Shown here: positions 53,295 through 63,228 of the stretch, one piece after another
Layout of the letters: each line of letters starts with the position of its first letter
Numbering within the stretch: the stretch's first letter is position 1
DNA from: Acinetobacter sp. P8-3-8
GTDB taxonomy: Bacteria > Pseudomonadota > Gammaproteobacteria > Pseudomonadales > Moraxellaceae
Direction: 5' to 3'
Assembly (NCBI RefSeq): GCF_000214135.1
Contig: NZ_AFIE01000007.1
Location: forward strand, 56,239 to 120,238
Length of the DNA stretch: 64,000 nucleotides
The notes under the pieces: model-generated
Databases searched by the model: none
Told to the model about the DNA's origin: nothing
What the model saw: only the letters and a program-made list of their open reading frames with translations
Translations under genes and position numbers: made by a program

Positions 53295-53960
53295 TCATTT
53301 ATTTTCTTGATTCATACGATAGCCAAGACCACGAATTGTCTTAATCATGTGGCTGCCTATTTTCTTCCTTAATTGATAAATAAATACTTCAATAGCATTA
53401 CTCTCAATTTCATCTCCCCACGCATAGAGTGATTCTTCAAGTTGTTCTCGAGTTATGATATGTTCAGGTTTGATCATTAACCGATATAAAATTTGGAATT
53501 CTTTTGCAGTCAAATTTACAACTTGCTCATTTTGTAAAACTGTTTTTGCTTGTGTATCTAAAATGAGGTTTGCATATTTAATTTCATGCTGACCTGAGGT
53601 TTGAGTTTGCCTTAATTGTGCACGCACCCGAGCGGATAATTCTTCAAGACTAAAAGGTTTAACCAAATAATCATTTGCGCCTAAATCCAAACCTTGCACA
53701 CGATCTTGAATACTGTCTTTTGCTGTAAGCAAAATCACAGGAATATCATGATGTTTTTGTTTGAGAGTTTTAAGAACTTCATCACCTGAAGCCTGGGGTA
53801 AACCACGGTCTAACAATACGCAGTCATATTGATGTTGCTCAATCGCCAAAATTGCGTAATCACCACGCTCAACCCAATCGACATTATAGCCATCCATTTC
53901 TAGCCAAGCTTTAATGCTCTCAGCTTGTGATACATCGTCTTCTGCCAGTAATAAACGCAT
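53295..53960 (-). CDS. qseB: Response regulator QseB-like
   Basis: The 221-residue OmpR-class regulator has a receiver domain (acidic pocket LAEDD near residues 5-9, phospho-Asp in DCVLLDRGLP, about residue 51, and conserved Lys in LVKPFS) and a C-terminal winged helix ending in RGLGYRM. It is closest in wording to the QseB/PmrA group; the qseB name is chosen because of the adjacent ygiW. It is transcribed with qseC and follows ygiW after an attenuator-like hairpin. Confidence 0.88.
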   Translation of the reverse strand: MRLLLAEDDVSQAESIKAWLEMDGYNVDWVERGDYAILAIEQHQYDCVLLDRGLPQASGDEVLKTLKQKHHDIPVILLTAKDSIQDRVQGLDLGANDYLVKPFSLEELSARVRAQLRQTQTSGQHEIKYANLILDTQAKTVLQNEQVVNLTAKEFQILYRLMIKPEHIITREQLEESLYAWGDEIESNAIEVFIYQLRKKIGSHMIKTIRGLGYRMNQENK

Positions 53961-54017
53961 CTAAAATCTCTCAATCATTGATCATATTTTATGGTTATAA
54001 CGCTACTTTACATCAAG

Positions 54018-54043
54018 AAACCACATGATGGCTCATGTGGTTT
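54018..54043 (-). terminator. Hairpin between ygiW and qseB
   Basis: AAACCACATG (54018-54027) and CATGTGGTTT (54034-54043) form a perfect 10-bp stem with a 6-base loop. On the minus strand TTTCTT follows. It probably reduces transcription of qseBC from the ygiW promoter. Confidence 0.72.
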
Positions 54044-54080
54044 TAGGAGAATATCAGGCTATTTTTCGGATAAATACATA

Positions 54081-54443
54081 TTAAAATTTAACGCTATCTA
54101 CATCAATTTCAACACGTTTTAGTGGTTTATAATCAATATCAACCTCACCGATCAGCGTCACTGGTGTATTCGCTGAAATAGGTTTGCCCTGCCATAATTC
54201 ATCATCAATATCGACAGTGATTGAGCCTGTGCTATCACGGAATTGATATTTTTCATCGCCTGTCGCTTTTACAACATGACCACGAAGTTGAACCTTACTA
54301 TTGTCTTTCATCGTTAAAGCTTGCTTTACCGTGGTTAAACTTGGTGTAAGTGCAGATTGATTCACTGCTGTTGTATTGGCACTTGCAAGTGTTGTTGTAG
54401 CAATCAAACCTAACGCTAAAATTGTTTTATTCAATACATTCAT
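54081..54443 (-). CDS. ygiW: YgiW-family periplasmic OB-fold protein
   Basis: The ATG at 54443 starts a signal peptide (MNVLNKTILALGLIATTTLA, cleavage after ASA). The 120-residue product then shows the YgiW/BOF OB-fold wording: KVQLRGHVVKATGDEKYQF, STGSITVDIDDELWQGK, PVTLIGEVDIDYK, EIDVDSVKF. The family sits next to QseBC in E. coli and Salmonella (VisP), where it is linked to stress and lipid A changes. A GTG reading twelve bases upstream is less likely. Confidence 0.87.
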   Translation of the reverse strand: MNVLNKTILALGLIATTTLASANTTAVNQSALTPSLTTVKQALTMKDNSKVQLRGHVVKATGDEKYQFRDSTGSITVDIDDELWQGKPISANTPVTLIGEVDIDYKPLKRVEIDVDSVKF

Positions 54444-54584
54444 CTTCAAACTCACTCAATGTTGATCATTTCAATTTCAATAAAGTCATTTAAACAAATC
54501 AACATGAGGTGAATCTTAAGATTTCTTCAAATTCAAATCTAAGCAAATTTCAATTCAACGCTATATTTACAATTCTTTATTTAA

Positions 54585-54972
54585 CCTGAGTTCGGAATAA
54601 GATATGTTCCCAACTATATGATACGCGGAAACGTCAGTCGCATTGTTCGAGGCATGAGGAATATATTCCGCAAGATCTGCAATATACTGTTTTTGCGATA
54701 TATTAGGTACTTGATAGTATCTGTCGAGTTGGCGACTCTTGCGCTGCTTTAATCACAGCTCAGGTTTTGCCATTGCGTGGCAGTGCCACTCATCCCGAAA
54801 GCCTTGCGAGGTAGTACCTCTCAGGTCGAACCTGAACAAGATTGAAATATATTTCAAGCGAAGTGCAAGACGAAGTGGGTTAATCCTTGCATTTGACTTT
54901 TAAATGGTAAGACTCCGCTGTGCCTAATCTATCTTTTCAATAACTTACATCAAAGTTTATCCCGAACTGACG
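54585..54972 (+). repeat. Inverted-repeat element copy 1 (388 bp)
   Basis: The element starts CCTGAGTTCGGAATAA and ends with the inverse of CGTCAGTTCGGGATAA, giving imperfect 16-bp terminal inverted repeats. Most of its left and right parts match copy 2 (61149-61432) in the opposite orientation, including GGAAACGTCAGTCGCATTGTT, CTGTCGAGTTGGCGACT, and GGTAAGACTCCGCT. The centre has about 140 extra bases not in copy 2. TTTATTTA occurs on both sides but not in exact register. No reading frame of note. Confidence 0.85.
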
Positions 54973-54987
54973 TTTTATTTACAATGC

Positions 54988-56745
54988 TTAGTTTAACGGC
55001 ACAACCCTTAACACTTCTTCTAAAGTTGTCGTACCCTCTAACACCTTTCGAGCACCACTAATGCGTAAAGGTTCAATGCCTTCTTTCTTCGCCTGAGCAC
55101 GTAAATCATCTAAAGTCGCATTAGCACTGATTTTTTGTTTAGCTTCTAAACTGACAGGCATGAATTCATAGATCCCCACTCGCCCTTTATATCCTGTATG
55201 ACGACATTCTTCACAACCGACAGCTTTAAATACAAAATTAGGCATTTTGGTTTGATAACCAAAGGTTAAATGCTTCCATTCTTGTTCATTAATAAAAGTT
55301 TCTTGCTTACAATGCGGGCATAATTTTCGAACCAAACGCTGTGCAAGTACCCCGAGAATTGTAGCAGCAGTCAAAAATGGCTGAATACCCAAATCATGCA
55401 AACGGGTCAAACTTGAAGGTGCATCATTGGTATGTAAAGTCGATAAAACCAAATGACCTGTCAAAGCTGCTTGAATCGCCATATTTGCCGTATCTTGGTC
55501 ACGAATCTCACCGACCATAATAATGTCAGGGTCTTGACGCATTAATGCACGAATACCATCAGCAAAGCCTAAATCAATGCCTTGATTCACCTGCATTTGG
55601 TTAAAACTTGGCTCTAACATCTCAATTGGATCTTCAATGGTACAGACATTGACTTGTTCAGTTGCTAACTGTTTCAGTGATGAATATAAAGTCGTGGTTT
55701 TACCCGAACCTGTTGGGCCTGTAACCAGAATAATCCCATGACTATGCTGCGTTAAACTATGCCACTGTTCTAATAAATGCTCATCGAAACCGAGTTGCTG
55801 AAAACTGCGTACCAACACTTCTGGGTCAAAAATACGCATCACTAACTTTTCACCAAAAGCAGTCGGTAAAGTTGAAAGACGTAATTCTGTTTCTTGCCCT
55901 TTCGGCGTACGTGTTTTCAAGCGTCCATCTTGAGGTTTACGCTTTTCCGCAACATTCATACGACCTAGAATTTTAATCCGTGAGATCACAGCAGTCAGTG
56001 TATTAGCAGGCATGTTATAAATAGTATGCAATACCCCATCAATTCGGAAACGGATCTTACCTTTTTCCTTACGCGGTTCTAAGTGAATATCACTAGCACC
56101 TTGTTCAAAAGCAAACTGTAAAACCCAATCGACCAGTTTGACAATATGCTGATCATTGGCATCTGGGTTTTGCGTATCTCCCAATTGTAAAAGTGCTTCG
56201 ACACCTTTATTCTCTTTATCGTAATTGCCTGATTTTTGTGATGAACTAACCGCTTTACTGACTTGATAATATTCAACCAAATAGCGTTGCAATTGCTCAG
56301 GATTTAAAACCACACGTTCAATTTTTTTAGGGCTTAGACTGCGTTCTAAATTATTTACCCAATCTGTGATAAAAGGCTGTGCTGTACCAATGAGAATGGT
56401 GTCCGCAGTCACTCCGACTGCTAAAATTTTATTTCTCAGTGCGAACTCTTGTGACATCACCCCAGTCAAAGAAGTTACATCGGCTTTTAATGGATCTATG
56501 GTGAATAAATTCAGCTTGGATTTTTCAGCCAACCACTCGGTTAAATGCGTCAGTGTTAAACGTTTAACAGGGTCTTTTGCATCGACCAATTTAAAGCTCG
56601 CAATCCATTGTAAAGGATGCCATTTCAACTGATCACGCTGACGATGCGTTGTTTGCACCAATAGTTTTTCACGCTCTGTAATTCGACCGTCTTTTAATAA
56701 TTGTTCTAAACACCATGTTGTATCAATTTCAAAATTAAATTGCAT
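54988..56745 (-). CDS. PilB/GspE-type secretion or pilus ATPase
   Basis: The ATG at 56745 (MQFNFEIDTTWCLEQLLKDG) with GGGGAT upstream is chosen; the frame is open further but lacks a site. The 585-residue ATPase has an N-terminal MshEN-like domain, Walker A GPTGSGKTTTLY (about residues 341-352), an Asp box EDPIE, Walker B IMVGEIRD (about 407-414), and a zinc-binding tetra-Cys region CPHC...CEEC (about 476-516). It powers assembly of type II secretion or type IV pilus-like fibres. No pilus genes are beside it, so the partner system is unclear. Confidence 0.88.
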   Translation of the reverse strand: MQFNFEIDTTWCLEQLLKDGRITEREKLLVQTTHRQRDQLKWHPLQWIASFKLVDAKDPVKRLTLTHLTEWLAEKSKLNLFTIDPLKADVTSLTGVMSQEFALRNKILAVGVTADTILIGTAQPFITDWVNNLERSLSPKKIERVVLNPEQLQRYLVEYYQVSKAVSSSQKSGNYDKENKGVEALLQLGDTQNPDANDQHIVKLVDWVLQFAFEQGASDIHLEPRKEKGKIRFRIDGVLHTIYNMPANTLTAVISRIKILGRMNVAEKRKPQDGRLKTRTPKGQETELRLSTLPTAFGEKLVMRIFDPEVLVRSFQQLGFDEHLLEQWHSLTQHSHGIILVTGPTGSGKTTTLYSSLKQLATEQVNVCTIEDPIEMLEPSFNQMQVNQGIDLGFADGIRALMRQDPDIIMVGEIRDQDTANMAIQAALTGHLVLSTLHTNDAPSSLTRLHDLGIQPFLTAATILGVLAQRLVRKLCPHCKQETFINEQEWKHLTFGYQTKMPNFVFKAVGCEECRHTGYKGRVGIYEFMPVSLEAKQKISANATLDDLRAQAKKEGIEPLRISGARKVLEGTTTLEEVLRVVPLN

Positions 56746-57165
56746 TGTTATATCCCCAAATCTAGCTCTACTATAGCAAAAATGAGCCTTTGGGTTTCCC
56801 TCATTTTCAATCATTTTCTAAAGCCATGAATGAAGAATAAATGCACATAACAATTTGATTGGTTCATTCAATCTATAGCGAATTGAATCGTAGGGAATAT
56901 AAATTTAGAGAATGAATAAATTTGAAAATAAAAAAGAATTTTTTTTAAATACTGAACATACGACAACAATCTATAACGCTATAAAGGAACAATTGGATTC
57001 ATTTTTTATGATGAGTTTTTTATCGTCAGTTTTTATATTTTACTTATTCAATCTAAACGATCAGTTCACTTTGCAAAAGCGCTGTTGTATAAATCACATA
57101 GCGAATAATCAAACACCATGCAACTTATACAACAAATAGGCAATCCACTAAATAACCAATAAAGA
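56746..57165. other. Intergenic region between pilB-like gene and bdhA
   Basis: This 420-base AT-rich gap holds one possible small frame on the plus strand at 56912-57139 (75 residues with a hydrophobic segment FFMMSFLSSVFIFYLFNL), with no convincing ribosome site or relative. It is left as unsupported. No repeat or RNA gene is visible. Confidence 0.35.
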
Positions 57166-57951
57166 TTATTGCGCAGTATAACCACCATCCATTACAACAG
57201 CTTGACCCGTTACACCACCTGCTTTTTCACTCGCCAAGAAGATTGCATAATCAGCAATCTCATCAACACTAAGCAAACGTTTTTGTGGCACCATTGCCAA
57301 AATAACATCTTCAAGCGCACTGCTTTCACTGACATTACGAGTTTTCGCAAGATCAGCAATTTGACCGCGAACCAGTGGCGTATCTACATAACCCGGACAC
57401 AATGCATTCACGGTAATACCATCACGAGCAGCTTCAAGTGCCGCAACTTTGGTCAAACCAATGACACCATGTTTCGCACTGTTATAGCCCGATTTTCCAG
57501 CAAAACCAATTAAGCCGTTGATCGAAGCCATATTGATCACACGACCATACTTTTGCGCTTTCATGATTGGAAATGCATGCTTGATACCAATAAAAGAACC
57601 GACGAGCATAACATTTAACAATTTTTGGAAAGTTTCAGTTGGGAAATCTTCAATAGATGCAACATACTGAAAACCAGCATTATTGATCAAAATATCTAAT
57701 CGCCCATAGGTCTTATGTGCTAAATCAATCGCAGCACCGTAGGCTGCTTCATTCGACACATCACAAGGAGCAGATAAGGCATCAAAACCTTCATTTTTCA
57801 GCGCCAAAACTGTTTCATCGCACTTTTCACTATTCATATCAGAAATAACGACTTTTGCACCTTCCAAGGCAAATTTTTTCGCTATTTCCAATCCAATTCC
57901 ACTTGCTGAACCTGTGATAAATGCAACTTTGTCTTTTAGAATTTGACTCAT
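57166..57951 (-). CDS. bdhA: 3-hydroxybutyrate dehydrogenase
   Basis: The 261-residue short-chain dehydrogenase oxidises D-3-hydroxybutyrate to acetoacetate with NAD. TGSASGIGLEIA near residue 14 is the NAD-binding Gly motif, NNAG follows, and catalytic Ser-Tyr-Lys lies in INGLIGFAGKSGYNSAKHG. The C-terminal GQAVVMDGGYTAQ is typical of bacterial BdhA. A GGGAG site precedes the start. The gene follows a permease gene on the same strand, so uptake and oxidation are likely co-expressed. Confidence 0.92.
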   Translation of the reverse strand: MSQILKDKVAFITGSASGIGLEIAKKFALEGAKVVISDMNSEKCDETVLALKNEGFDALSAPCDVSNEAAYGAAIDLAHKTYGRLDILINNAGFQYVASIEDFPTETFQKLLNVMLVGSFIGIKHAFPIMKAQKYGRVINMASINGLIGFAGKSGYNSAKHGVIGLTKVAALEAARDGITVNALCPGYVDTPLVRGQIADLAKTRNVSESSALEDVILAMVPQKRLLSVDEIADYAIFLASEKAGGVTGQAVVMDGGYTAQ

Positions 57952-57987
57952 TATTTACTCCCTATTTCAAAAATATTTTCTACAAAA

Positions 57988-59412
57988 TTACACAATGCCG
58001 AACCATGTAAATGCTGCAATCGCAACAAATACGGCAATTGTTTTAATCACTGTAATCGCAAAAATATCTTTATAAGATTGTTTATGTGTAAGCCCTGTTA
58101 CAGCAAGTAAGGTAATAACAGCACCATTGTGTGGAAGCGTATCCATACCACCAGACGCCATCGCAACAATACGATGCATCACTTCAGGTGGAATACCCAT
58201 TGCAGTAATTGCAGCATTATATTGGTCTGCCATCGCACTCAGCGCAATACTCATACCACCTGATGCTGAACCTGTAATACCAGCTAACACGGTTGTGGTC
58301 ACAGCACCATTGACCAAAGGATTCGTGAAGGTATGACCCAAAGCATGACTAATCACAGCAAAGCCCGGAAGCGCTGCAATAATGGCACCAAAACCATATT
58401 CAGATGCAGTGTTCATCACAGCCAATAACGAACCACCAATACTGGCATTTACACCTTCTTTAAAGCTGCTATACACACGACGGAAATCGAATAAAATAGC
58501 GGTAATAATACCAACGATTAAAGCTAGACCCACGGCCCAAATTGCCGACGTTTTCGCAACATCAACTGTATAATTTGCAAGACCAATCGCATTAAAATCA
58601 AAGCCGTTTGGATACCAAGTTTTGATTGCAGTTGATAGGTATTTATTGGTTACAGCCACTAAAATCAGTGGTACGAACGCCATGAATTGACGTAAGCCAG
58701 AACCATTTGAGAGATCAGTAGAAGCATTGTCTAATAATTGCTGTTCAGCGGCAGTCAGTGTAATACCTGAAGCAAAACCATCACCATTACGTGCAGCCAC
58801 ACGACGACGCCATTCAAGATAACTTAAACCAACACCTAGAACAAAAATCGCACCGATAATACCGAGGAAAGGCGCGGCATAAATATCTGTACCAAAGAAA
58901 GTCGTTGGGATCACGTTTTGGATTTGTGGTGTCCCTGGAAGCGCATCCATCGTAAAGGTGAATGCACCTAATGCAATCGTGCCTGGAATCAAACGCTTAG
59001 GAATATCTGCTTGTTTAAAGAGTTGATTTGCAAATGGATATACTGCAAATACAACCACAAACAAACTCACACCACTATAAGTTAGAATTGCGCCAAGCAA
59101 TACCACTGTCAGCATGGCATTTTTAGAACCAATCAATTTAACAATGGTTTTAGCAATCGATTCGGCAATACCAGACATTTCAACGACTTTACCAAAGATC
59201 GCGCCCAGTAAAAATACAAGGAAATAGTCTTTAATAAAACCGACCATTTTCGGCATTAATACGCCTGAATAAAATGGTAAAACATTTGCTGGGTTAATCA
59301 ATAATACGGCTAATAAGGCACAGATTGGTGCCATAAGAATTACAGAAAATCCTCTGTAAGCTGTATACATCAACAGCCCGAGAGAAAGTAAAATTACACC
59401 TAAATCCCACAT
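57988..59412 (-). CDS. GntP-family permease, probable hydroxybutyrate importer
   Basis: The 474-residue protein has about twelve hydrophobic segments and GntP-family wording: YSGVLMPKMVGFIKDYFLVFLLGAIFGKVVEMSG, GITGSASGGMSIALSAMADQYN, and GGMDTLPHNGAVITLLAVTGLTHKQSY. GntP carriers move gluconate or small hydroxy acids with protons. Position directly before bdhA suggests 3-hydroxybutyrate as substrate; inference. GGATGGAG lies upstream of the start. Confidence 0.88.
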   Translation of the reverse strand: MWDLGVILLSLGLLMYTAYRGFSVILMAPICALLAVLLINPANVLPFYSGVLMPKMVGFIKDYFLVFLLGAIFGKVVEMSGIAESIAKTIVKLIGSKNAMLTVVLLGAILTYSGVSLFVVVFAVYPFANQLFKQADIPKRLIPGTIALGAFTFTMDALPGTPQIQNVIPTTFFGTDIYAAPFLGIIGAIFVLGVGLSYLEWRRRVAARNGDGFASGITLTAAEQQLLDNASTDLSNGSGLRQFMAFVPLILVAVTNKYLSTAIKTWYPNGFDFNAIGLANYTVDVAKTSAIWAVGLALIVGIITAILFDFRRVYSSFKEGVNASIGGSLLAVMNTASEYGFGAIIAALPGFAVISHALGHTFTNPLVNGAVTTTVLAGITGSASGGMSIALSAMADQYNAAITAMGIPPEVMHRIVAMASGGMDTLPHNGAVITLLAVTGLTHKQSYKDIFAITVIKTIAVFVAIAAFTWFGIV

Positions 59413-59994
59413 ATTTTACTCCATCCTTAAAGAATATATGTCCTTTTACAGCTTGAATATTTCTTTCAAATATATTTTCTAGACATTAAAATCCATTAAC
59501 ATCAATTTGTTAAAATCACTTTAACAATAACGACGATTGATCCATTGGCATAATTTTGCCAGTTTAAGCTTCTATAAAGCCTTAGATATTTATAAATCAA
59601 AGTAAGCATATTCAATTTATTGATTAAACTATAATGCATTTGATTCAGCTCATTATTTCAAAATAGTCATTGAGCAATAAGAAAAATTGATTAATTTAAC
59701 CCTAGTACAATAATATGAGAAAAAGCGCATGAAATAACACGTAAAGTAAAGGACGCACTGACTGTTTGACGTAATCCACTTAAAAAAGAGACAAAATCAT
59801 ATCGCCTGATTTACTGAGTCCTTGAGAAAATTTTGCCAATCTATGTTTTACTGGACTGAACATAGATGTATGTCTCTTGAGTATTGAGCAAATAACCAAT
59901 ATCTTAAAAGTGTAGTATTTTTGCCCATTGAAAATAGATCAATATCTTTTTGATATATTGACAATTGTTTTTAAAAATTTGACTAGGTTGGACC
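59413..59994. other. Divergent regulatory region between gntP and lysR
   Basis: This 582-base AT-rich gap separates the divergent permease and LysR genes. LysR regulators usually act from such gaps through T-N11-A sites. Several partial candidates exist but none stands out enough to list. No small gene with a ribosome site is visible. Confidence 0.45.
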
Positions 59995-60876
59995 ATGACA
60001 CTCAAACAATTAAAAGCTTTTTTAGTTCTCGCTCGTACTTTAAATTATGCCAATGCCGCAGATGAACTTTGTTTGAGCCAATCCGCTTTAAGTTTAAGTA
60101 TCAAAACCTTAGAAGAAGAATTAGGTGGAAAATTATTTAAACGCAATACACGCCGAGTCGGTATTACACCTGAAGGTCAGTCCTTAATTCCCTATGCTAA
60201 AAAACTATTGGCGAATTGGGAGGACATGGAAAAAGATGTTAAACAGCGCTTTAAACTTCATCGGGGTACGTTGAATATCGCATCAATGCCTTTTGCGACA
60301 CATTCAGTTTTACCTGCCGTCATGCATGATTTCTCCAAACAGCATCCAAATATCAGTTTTTCCATACATGATGTTACAAATGAAAATATTATTGAAAATG
60401 TGCAAGAAGGTATTTTTGAAATTGGTCTTTGCTACGAACCCACTCACAGTGAACAACTGACGTTTAAATTGTTATTTAAAGAAGATTTTGTCGCACTTGT
60501 CCCCAAAGATCATGCCTTGGCAAAACGTAAAAGTGTCTCCATGGCAGAGTTATGCTCCTACCCTTTTGTTACCTTGCAAAAGCCTTCGATTATTCGCCAT
60601 GTCATTGAGCAAAATTGTCTTGAGAATAACTTGGTTTTAGACCTCAAAGTAGAATGTCATCAAATCAGCTCATTGTCTCATTTTGTCGCTTATGGCATGG
60701 GCGTCACTGCAATCCCTAGACATTTTCATAAATTTATAGATAAAGAACACAATGTCCTGATTGAAATTGATGAAGGGAATGTCTATTTGCCGCTTGGGGT
60801 GATCTATAAAAAAGATTTTGAATTGTCCAATATCTCCGCTCAGTTTATTGAAACATTATTAAAGCATCGATTTTAA
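59995..60876 (+). CDS. LysR-family regulator of the hydroxybutyrate cluster
   Basis: The 293-residue product has an N-terminal winged helix-turn-helix (FLVLARTLNYANAADELCLSQSALSLSIKTLEEELGGKLFKRNTRRVGIT) and a periplasmic-binding-like effector domain (about 90-290). Divergent from the permease and bdhA genes, it probably controls them in response to hydroxybutyrate, acetoacetate or a CoA derivative. AGG lies ten bases ahead of the ATG. Confidence 0.9.
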   Translation: MTLKQLKAFLVLARTLNYANAADELCLSQSALSLSIKTLEEELGGKLFKRNTRRVGITPEGQSLIPYAKKLLANWEDMEKDVKQRFKLHRGTLNIASMPFATHSVLPAVMHDFSKQHPNISFSIHDVTNENIIENVQEGIFEIGLCYEPTHSEQLTFKLLFKEDFVALVPKDHALAKRKSVSMAELCSYPFVTLQKPSIIRHVIEQNCLENNLVLDLKVECHQISSLSHFVAYGMGVTAIPRHFHKFIDKEHNVLIEIDEGNVYLPLGVIYKKDFELSNISAQFIETLLKHRF

Positions 60877-61148
60877 AATTTTTGATCTGATGGCTTAACC
60901 ATTCTTATTCTTAATAGATAAGAACATCTTGTTAGAAAATACTTTCTGAATCATGAATATGGATTGCTACAAATACAATGCTGTCTATTGCTTAGGCTAT
61001 TTTAGATCGTGGAGCAATTTCCAAATCTCGAATAGCTATTATCAAAACAAAACCAATCAAACTCAGTATCAATATTTTAATGTTTAAAGTCCGCTGAAAG
61101 CTGTAGTTCTCTACATTTGAAATCGAACTCAAATCGCTTTTAGATTAA

Positions 61149-61432
61149 CGTCAGTTCGGGATAAACTCTGATGTAAGTTATTGAAAAGATAGATCAAGCA
61201 TAGCGGAGTCTTACCGTTTAAAGTCAGATGTAAGGATTAACCTTCGGTTCGACCTACTTTTCTTTCGGGAAAAGTAGGCAAAACCATTTGTCAGTCGCCA
61301 ACTCGACAGATACCATCATGTATCTAATATTTTGCAAAAACAGTATATTGCTGATGTAGTCCTGCCTCAAACAATGCGACTGACGTTTCCGTGTATCTTA
61401 TAGTTGGGAGTATATCTTATTCCGAGTTCAGG
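61149..61432 (-). repeat. Inverted-repeat element copy 2 (284 bp) with 9-bp target duplication
   Basis: The element runs from CGTCAGTTCGGGATAA to the inverse of CCTGAACTCGGAATAA (16-bp imperfect terminal repeats) and is flanked by perfect TTAGATTAA copies at 61140-61148 and 61433-61441. It is in the opposite orientation to copy 1 (54585-54972). Inside, CTACTTTTC and GAAAAGTAG form a small palindrome not in copy 1. No coding frame. The size, ends and duplication fit a miniature inverted-repeat transposable element. Confidence 0.88.
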
Positions 61433-61536
61433 TTAGATTAATGAGTTTTTCTTATTGCACGTTAAAAACATTCAATTTCTAAAAAATCCCCTCAATGCTA
61501 ATAATAAAATACACAAATGGACATAAGGTTATCAGG

Positions 61537-62241
61537 ATGAATAAAGTCGTCGCGAGTGCTCAAGAAGCTTTAGCAGGTATTGTCAACAATAATCAGACCG
61601 TTGCTGTTGGTGGTTTTGGTTTATGTGGAATTCCCGAAGCATTAATTGATGCTTTAAAAGAAACTGGCGTTACGGGTTTAACCTGTATTTCAAACAATGC
61701 TGGTGTGGATGATTTTGGTTTAGGCAAATTACTACAAACCAAACAAATTAAAAAAATGATTTCTTCCTATGTTGGTGAAAATAAAGAATTTGAGCGTCAA
61801 TATCTTAACGGTGAACTTGAAGTTGAACTGACACCTCAAGGCACTTTAGCTGAAAAATTACGTGCAGGTGGTGCAGGTATTCCAGCATTTTTCACACAAA
61901 CAGGTGTAGGTACTCTCATTGCTGAAGGTAAAGAAGTCCGTGAATTTGACGGTAAAGAATATATTTTAGAACCGTCTTTAACTGCTGATCTTGCCCTTGT
62001 AAAAGCTTATAAAGCAGATAAAGCTGGAAACTTAGTCTTCCGTAAAACCGCACGCAACTTTAACCCTGAATGTGCGATGGCTGGAAAATTCACAATCGTT
62101 GAAGTAGAACAAATTGTAGAAATTGGTGAGATCGATCCGGATGATGTGCATCTGCCAGGTATTTATGTGAACCGAATTGTACTCAATGAAACACCTGAAA
62201 AACGCATTGAACAAATGACTTTAAAAGCAGCGGAGGCTTAA
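61537..62241 (+). CDS. scoA: 3-oxoacid CoA-transferase subunit A
   Basis: The ATG at 61537 ([14 protein letters not shown]) with AAGG upstream is chosen over 61495. The 234-residue subunit has the glycine loop [14 protein letters not shown] and [15 protein letters not shown] typical of the alpha chain of succinyl-CoA or acetate:acetoacetate CoA-transferase. With the beta subunit it forms acetoacetyl-CoA from acetoacetate. The genes are three bases apart. The MITE copy lies 100 bases upstream, so it may contribute to the leader. Confidence 0.93.
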   Translation: MNKVVASAQEALAGIVNNNQTVAVGGFGLCGIPEALIDALKETGVTGLTCISNNAGVDDFGLGKLLQTKQIKKMISSYVGENKEFERQYLNGELEVELTPQGTLAEKLRAGGAGIPAFFTQTGVGTLIAEGKEVREFDGKEYILEPSLTADLALVKAYKADKAGNLVFRKTARNFNPECAMAGKFTIVEVEQIVEIGEIDPDDVHLPGIYVNRIVLNETPEKRIEQMTLKAAEA

Positions 62242-62244
62242 ATC

Positions 62245-62883
62245 ATGGCTTGGACACGTAATGAAATGGCGCAACGCGCTGCACTTGAGCTGGAAGATGG
62301 TTTTTATGTGAATTTAGGGATTGGTCTGCCGACGCTTGTTGCCAATTATATTCCTGAAGACGTTGATGTTTGGTTACAGTCTGAAAATGGTCTTTTGGGT
62401 ATTGGTGAATTTCCGACTGAAGAAACAGTTGATGCAGACTTGATTAATGCGGGTAAGCAAACCATTACCATGAAAAAAGGTGCTGCTTTATTTTCTAGTG
62501 CTGAATCTTTTGCCATGATCCGTGGCGGTCATATCGATATCACTATTTTAGGTGCTATGGAAGTTTCTGAAAATGGTGATCTTGCAAACTGGATGATTCC
62601 AGGTAAAAAAGTCAAAGGTATGGGCGGTGCAATGGACTTGGTTGCAGGTGTTCGAAAAATTGTTGTGCTTATGGAACATAGTGCAAAAGATGGTAGCCCT
62701 AAAATTCTCAGTCAATGTAGCCTGCCTTTAACAGGTAAAGGTGTGGTTAATCGTATCATTACAGATTTGGGGGTAATGGACATTACCGCTGATGGTGTTA
62801 AGTTGGTCGAACTTGCTACCGATGTGAGCTTGGATCAAATTCAAGCTGCGACTGGGGTTGAATTGATTACGACTGGTTTGTAA
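62245..62883 (+). CDS. scoB: 3-oxoacid CoA-transferase subunit B
   Basis: The 212-residue subunit carries the catalytic Glu in [13 protein letters not shown] (about residue 47) and the [29 protein letters not shown] region. Together with ScoA it activates acetoacetate for thiolysis to acetyl-CoA, continuing the route begun by BdhA. A terminator follows the stop codon. Confidence 0.94.
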   Translation: MAWTRNEMAQRAALELEDGFYVNLGIGLPTLVANYIPEDVDVWLQSENGLLGIGEFPTEETVDADLINAGKQTITMKKGAALFSSAESFAMIRGGHIDITILGAMEVSENGDLANWMIPGKKVKGMGGAMDLVAGVRKIVVLMEHSAKDGSPKILSQCSLPLTGKGVVNRIITDLGVMDITADGVKLVELATDVSLDQIQAATGVELITTGL

Positions 62884-62896
62884 TTGTTTCAGTTTG

Positions 62897-62917
62897 AAGC
62901 AGCTTCGGCTGCTTTTA
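62897..62917 (+). terminator. Terminator after scoB
   Basis: AAGCAGC-TTCG-GCTGCTT is a 7-bp stem with a stable UUCG tetraloop and a T tract. The remaining gap to 63228 is AT-rich, and shows no other feature. Confidence 0.85.
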
Positions 62918-63228
62918 TATATTCTAGATTCATATTTTAAATAAGTATAAAACTTTTCCGTTTCATGTCTCAAAAGCTTTTTCTTACGAAAGGGCAGATA
63001 TGTTCTCGAACTAAAGAATATTCTGGCTTATACCATTGAAAGTAAACTACATTTTAATCATAAAAATAATTAATAACTTATTTAAACTAGCACAACTTAT
63101 GAGTAACCCAACAAAAAAAAATACCTGATAAAGTCAAATAACCAAACTGTTAATCATTTTTCGATTGTTTTTTAAATTAAATTCAACCATAGTTAAGATA
63201 TTATTAAAAATAACTTTATTTATTGACA

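Noticed and set aside
53295-53960. PmrA of the colistin-resistance system
   Set aside because: The gene lies with ygiW and a QseC-like kinase, and no pmrC is present; the QseB assignment fits the context better.
56912-57139. Small membrane protein gene upstream of bdhA
   Set aside because: The frame is AT-biased, lacks a ribosome site and any recognisable relative, so it is noted only as part of the gap.
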